Source: an uncultured Alistipes sp.
GTDB lineage: Bacteria > Bacteroidota > Bacteroidia > Bacteroidales > Rikenellaceae
Length of the DNA stretch: 64,000 nt
Reading direction: 5' to 3'
Assembly (NCBI GenBank): GCA_947364365.1
Contig: CANASP010000007.1
Location: 1 to 64,000, forward strand
Part shown: in pieces, positions 62,581 to 64,000 of the stretch
Position numbering within the stretch: the first letter of the stretch is position 1
Layout of the letters: each line of letters opens with the position of its first letter
The notes under the pieces: model-generated
The model's database searches: none
Told to the model about the DNA's origin: nothing
What the model saw: only the letters and a program-made list of their open reading frames with translations
Position numbers and translations under genes: made by a program

Positions 62581-62608
62581 TTGTAGAACCTTTACATATA
62601 AATAATCC

Positions 62609-64000
62609 ATGGATTACGCACGGATTTCAATCATCAAGCGCGACGGCAAACGCGAAGCCTTCTCGCTCGACAAGATCGTCGGCGCCATCACCAAGGCCTA
62701 CCGGGCCGGCGGCATCGACAACGAAGAGCGGACGATCGCCCGCATCGCCGAGGACGTGGCCGCCGCCATCACGACCGACGAGATCTCGGTCGAGCAGATA
62801 CAGGACATGGTCGAGGAGCGGCTCATGCAGCACAACGCGTCGATCGCCAAGCGCTATATCATCTACCGCGAATGGCGCAACGTCGAGCGCGACCGCCGCT
62901 CGCAGATCAAGGGGGTGATGGACGGCATCGTCACCGTGGAGAAGAACGACATCAACCTCTCCAATGCCAACATGTCGTCGCACACGCCCGCCGGCCAGAT
63001 GATGACCTTCGCCTCGGAGATCACCAAAGACTACGCGCTGAAGTATCTGGTGGGCGTCCGCCACGGCCGGGCCCACCGCGACGGCACGATCCACATCCAC
63101 GACCTGGACTACTACCCCACCAAGACCACGACCTGCATCCAGTACGACCTGGAGGATATCTACGAGCGCGGCTTCACCACCAAGAACGGATCGGTGCGCA
63201 CGCCCCAGTCGATCCAGAGCTACGCCACGCTGGCCACGATCGTCTTCCAGACCAACCAGAACGAGCAGCACGGTGGACAGTCGATCCCGGCCTTCGACCG
63301 CTTCATGGCCCCGGGCGTGCTGAAGACCTTCCGCAAGCACGTCGCCGACATGACGCTCTTCCTGTGCAGCCTGCGCGGCATCGCGGGTCCCGACCGCGCC
63401 GAGCTCAAGCGCCTGGTCGCCGAGCACGTGCCCTCGATCGAGCCGTGCGAGCGGGCCGTGGGCGCGCTGTTCGAGGCGCTGCGCGCCGCGGGCGTCGAGA
63501 TCGCCGACAGCGACATCCGCGGCATCTGGCAGCAGGCCTACGACACCACGCGCCGCGAGACCCACCAGGCGATGGAGGGTTTCATCCACAACCTCAACAC
63601 CATGCACTCGCGCGGCGGCAACCAGGTGGTCTTCAGCTCGGTGAACTACGGCACCGACCACTCGCCCGAGGGGCGCATGGTCATCCGCGAGCTGCTCTCG
63701 GCCACGGTCGAGGGGCTGGGCCACGGCGAGGTGCCGGTCTTCCCCATCCAGATCTTCAAGATCAAGGAGGGCATCTCGTGGTCGGAGCGCGACTACGAGC
63801 TGGCCGTCAAGGATTTCGACCGGGCCCTCGCCGGCGAGCTGGAGTTCGAGGCCCCCAACTTCGACCTGCTCGTCGAGGCGTGCCGCACCACCTCGGTGGC
63901 GCTCTTCCCCAACTTCATGTTCCTCGACGCCCCCTTCAACCGCAACGACAAGTGGCGGGCCGACGATCCCGACCGCTTCCGCTACGAGGTGGCGACGATG
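62609..64000 (+). CDS. nrdD: Anaerobic (class III) ribonucleoside-triphosphate reductase, C-terminus outside window
   Basis: 464 codons visible. N-terminal ATP-cone (about 1-95: ISIIKRDGKREAFSLDKIVG) for allosteric control. Then the NrdD catalytic barrel: SHTPAGQMMTFASEI, HIHDLDYYPTKTTTCIQYDL, HNLNTMHSRGGNQVVFSSVN. The glycyl-radical loop lies beyond the window. It reduces NTPs to dNTPs under anoxia, needing an NrdG activase and no cobalamin. Placement under a cobalamin riboswitch indicates it is used when B12, and hence a class II enzyme, is unavailable. Confidence 0.95.
   Translation, partial: MDYARISIIKRDGKREAFSLDKIVGAITKAYRAGGIDNEERTIARIAEDVAAAITTDEISVEQIQDMVEERLMQHNASIAKRYIIYREWRNVERDRRSQIKGVMDGIVTVEKNDINLSNANMSSHTPAGQMMTFASEITKDYALKYLVGVRHGRAHRDGTIHIHDLDYYPTKTTTCIQYDLEDIYERGFTTKNGSVRTPQSIQSYATLATIVFQTNQNEQHGGQSIPAFDRFMAPGVLKTFRKHVADMTLFLCSLRGIAGPDRAELKRLVAEHVPSIEPCERAVGALFEALRAAGVEIADSDIRGIWQQAYDTTRRETHQAMEGFIHNLNTMHSRGGNQVVFSSVNYGTDHSPEGRMVIRELLSATVEGLGHGEVPVFPIQIFKIKEGISWSERDYELAVKDFDRALAGELEFEAPNFDLLVEACRTTSVALFPNFMFLDAPFNRNDKWRADDPDRFRYEVATM

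Overview
The window looks like the chromosome of a Bacteroidales bacterium, most likely Alistipes or a close relative. The backbone is GC-rich. It carries SusC/SusD with an AraC-type (XylR-like) regulator, GH92, GH95, GH35 and GH20 enzymes and DUF4251, and many promoters fit the Bacteroidetes TTTG-N19/20-TAnnTTTG pattern. Genus is inferred from gene content and base composition only.

Region 1 (1-14469) is a polysaccharide utilization locus. A regulator on the + strand faces away from a minus-strand run: susC, susD, terminator, GH92 alpha-mannosidase, endonuclease/exonuclease/phosphatase (EEP) lipoprotein, GDPD-alkaline phosphatase fusion, a broken trehalase-like hydrolase, and a metallophosphoesterase cut by the window edge. 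Four phosphoesterase domains beside a mannosidase suggest a phosphorylated mannose-rich ligand such as phosphomannan or GPI-type glycans (inference).

Region 2 (14490-37803) is housekeeping with scattered sugar enzymes. It holds ychF-SIMPL-small membrane protein-gltX, galM, nhaC-like/BASS transporter/GH35/GH95, tRNA-Met, a channel-like protein, mscL/ispF, DUF4251, uvrA, nitrilase/GH20, an S1-like RNA-binding protein and a methyltransferase. Two repeat families lie between genes. One is a four-copy REP-like element with the same orientation relative to the preceding gene. The other is a tandem palindromic element that carries the promoters of the PUL regulator and of uvrA.

Region 3 (37829-56368) is an 18.5-kb integrated element bounded by a 28-bp direct repeat. 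One copy forms the 3' end of a small DUF2795-like gene. The AT-rich cargo looks intact: a DUF262 gene overlapping a HEPN-like gene, and a type I restriction operon (half-size hsdS, hsdM, TPR membrane protein, hsdS, small membrane protein, hsdR, YgjP-like metalloprotease). The transfer half is decayed: integrase, DUF3987, DUF6371, MobV relaxase and its accessory gene all carry stops or frameshifts. A plausible oriT hairpin cluster remains.

Region 4 (56369-64000) returns to backbone: DUF2795-like protein, a 12-bp tandem repeat, an operon of BaiN-like flavoprotein, unknown protein and cobalamin adenosyltransferase, then yajC, DUF1573, nusB, two stress-type small proteins, a TSCPD protein, and a cobalamin riboswitch in front of anaerobic ribonucleotide reductase nrdD, which runs off the right edge.
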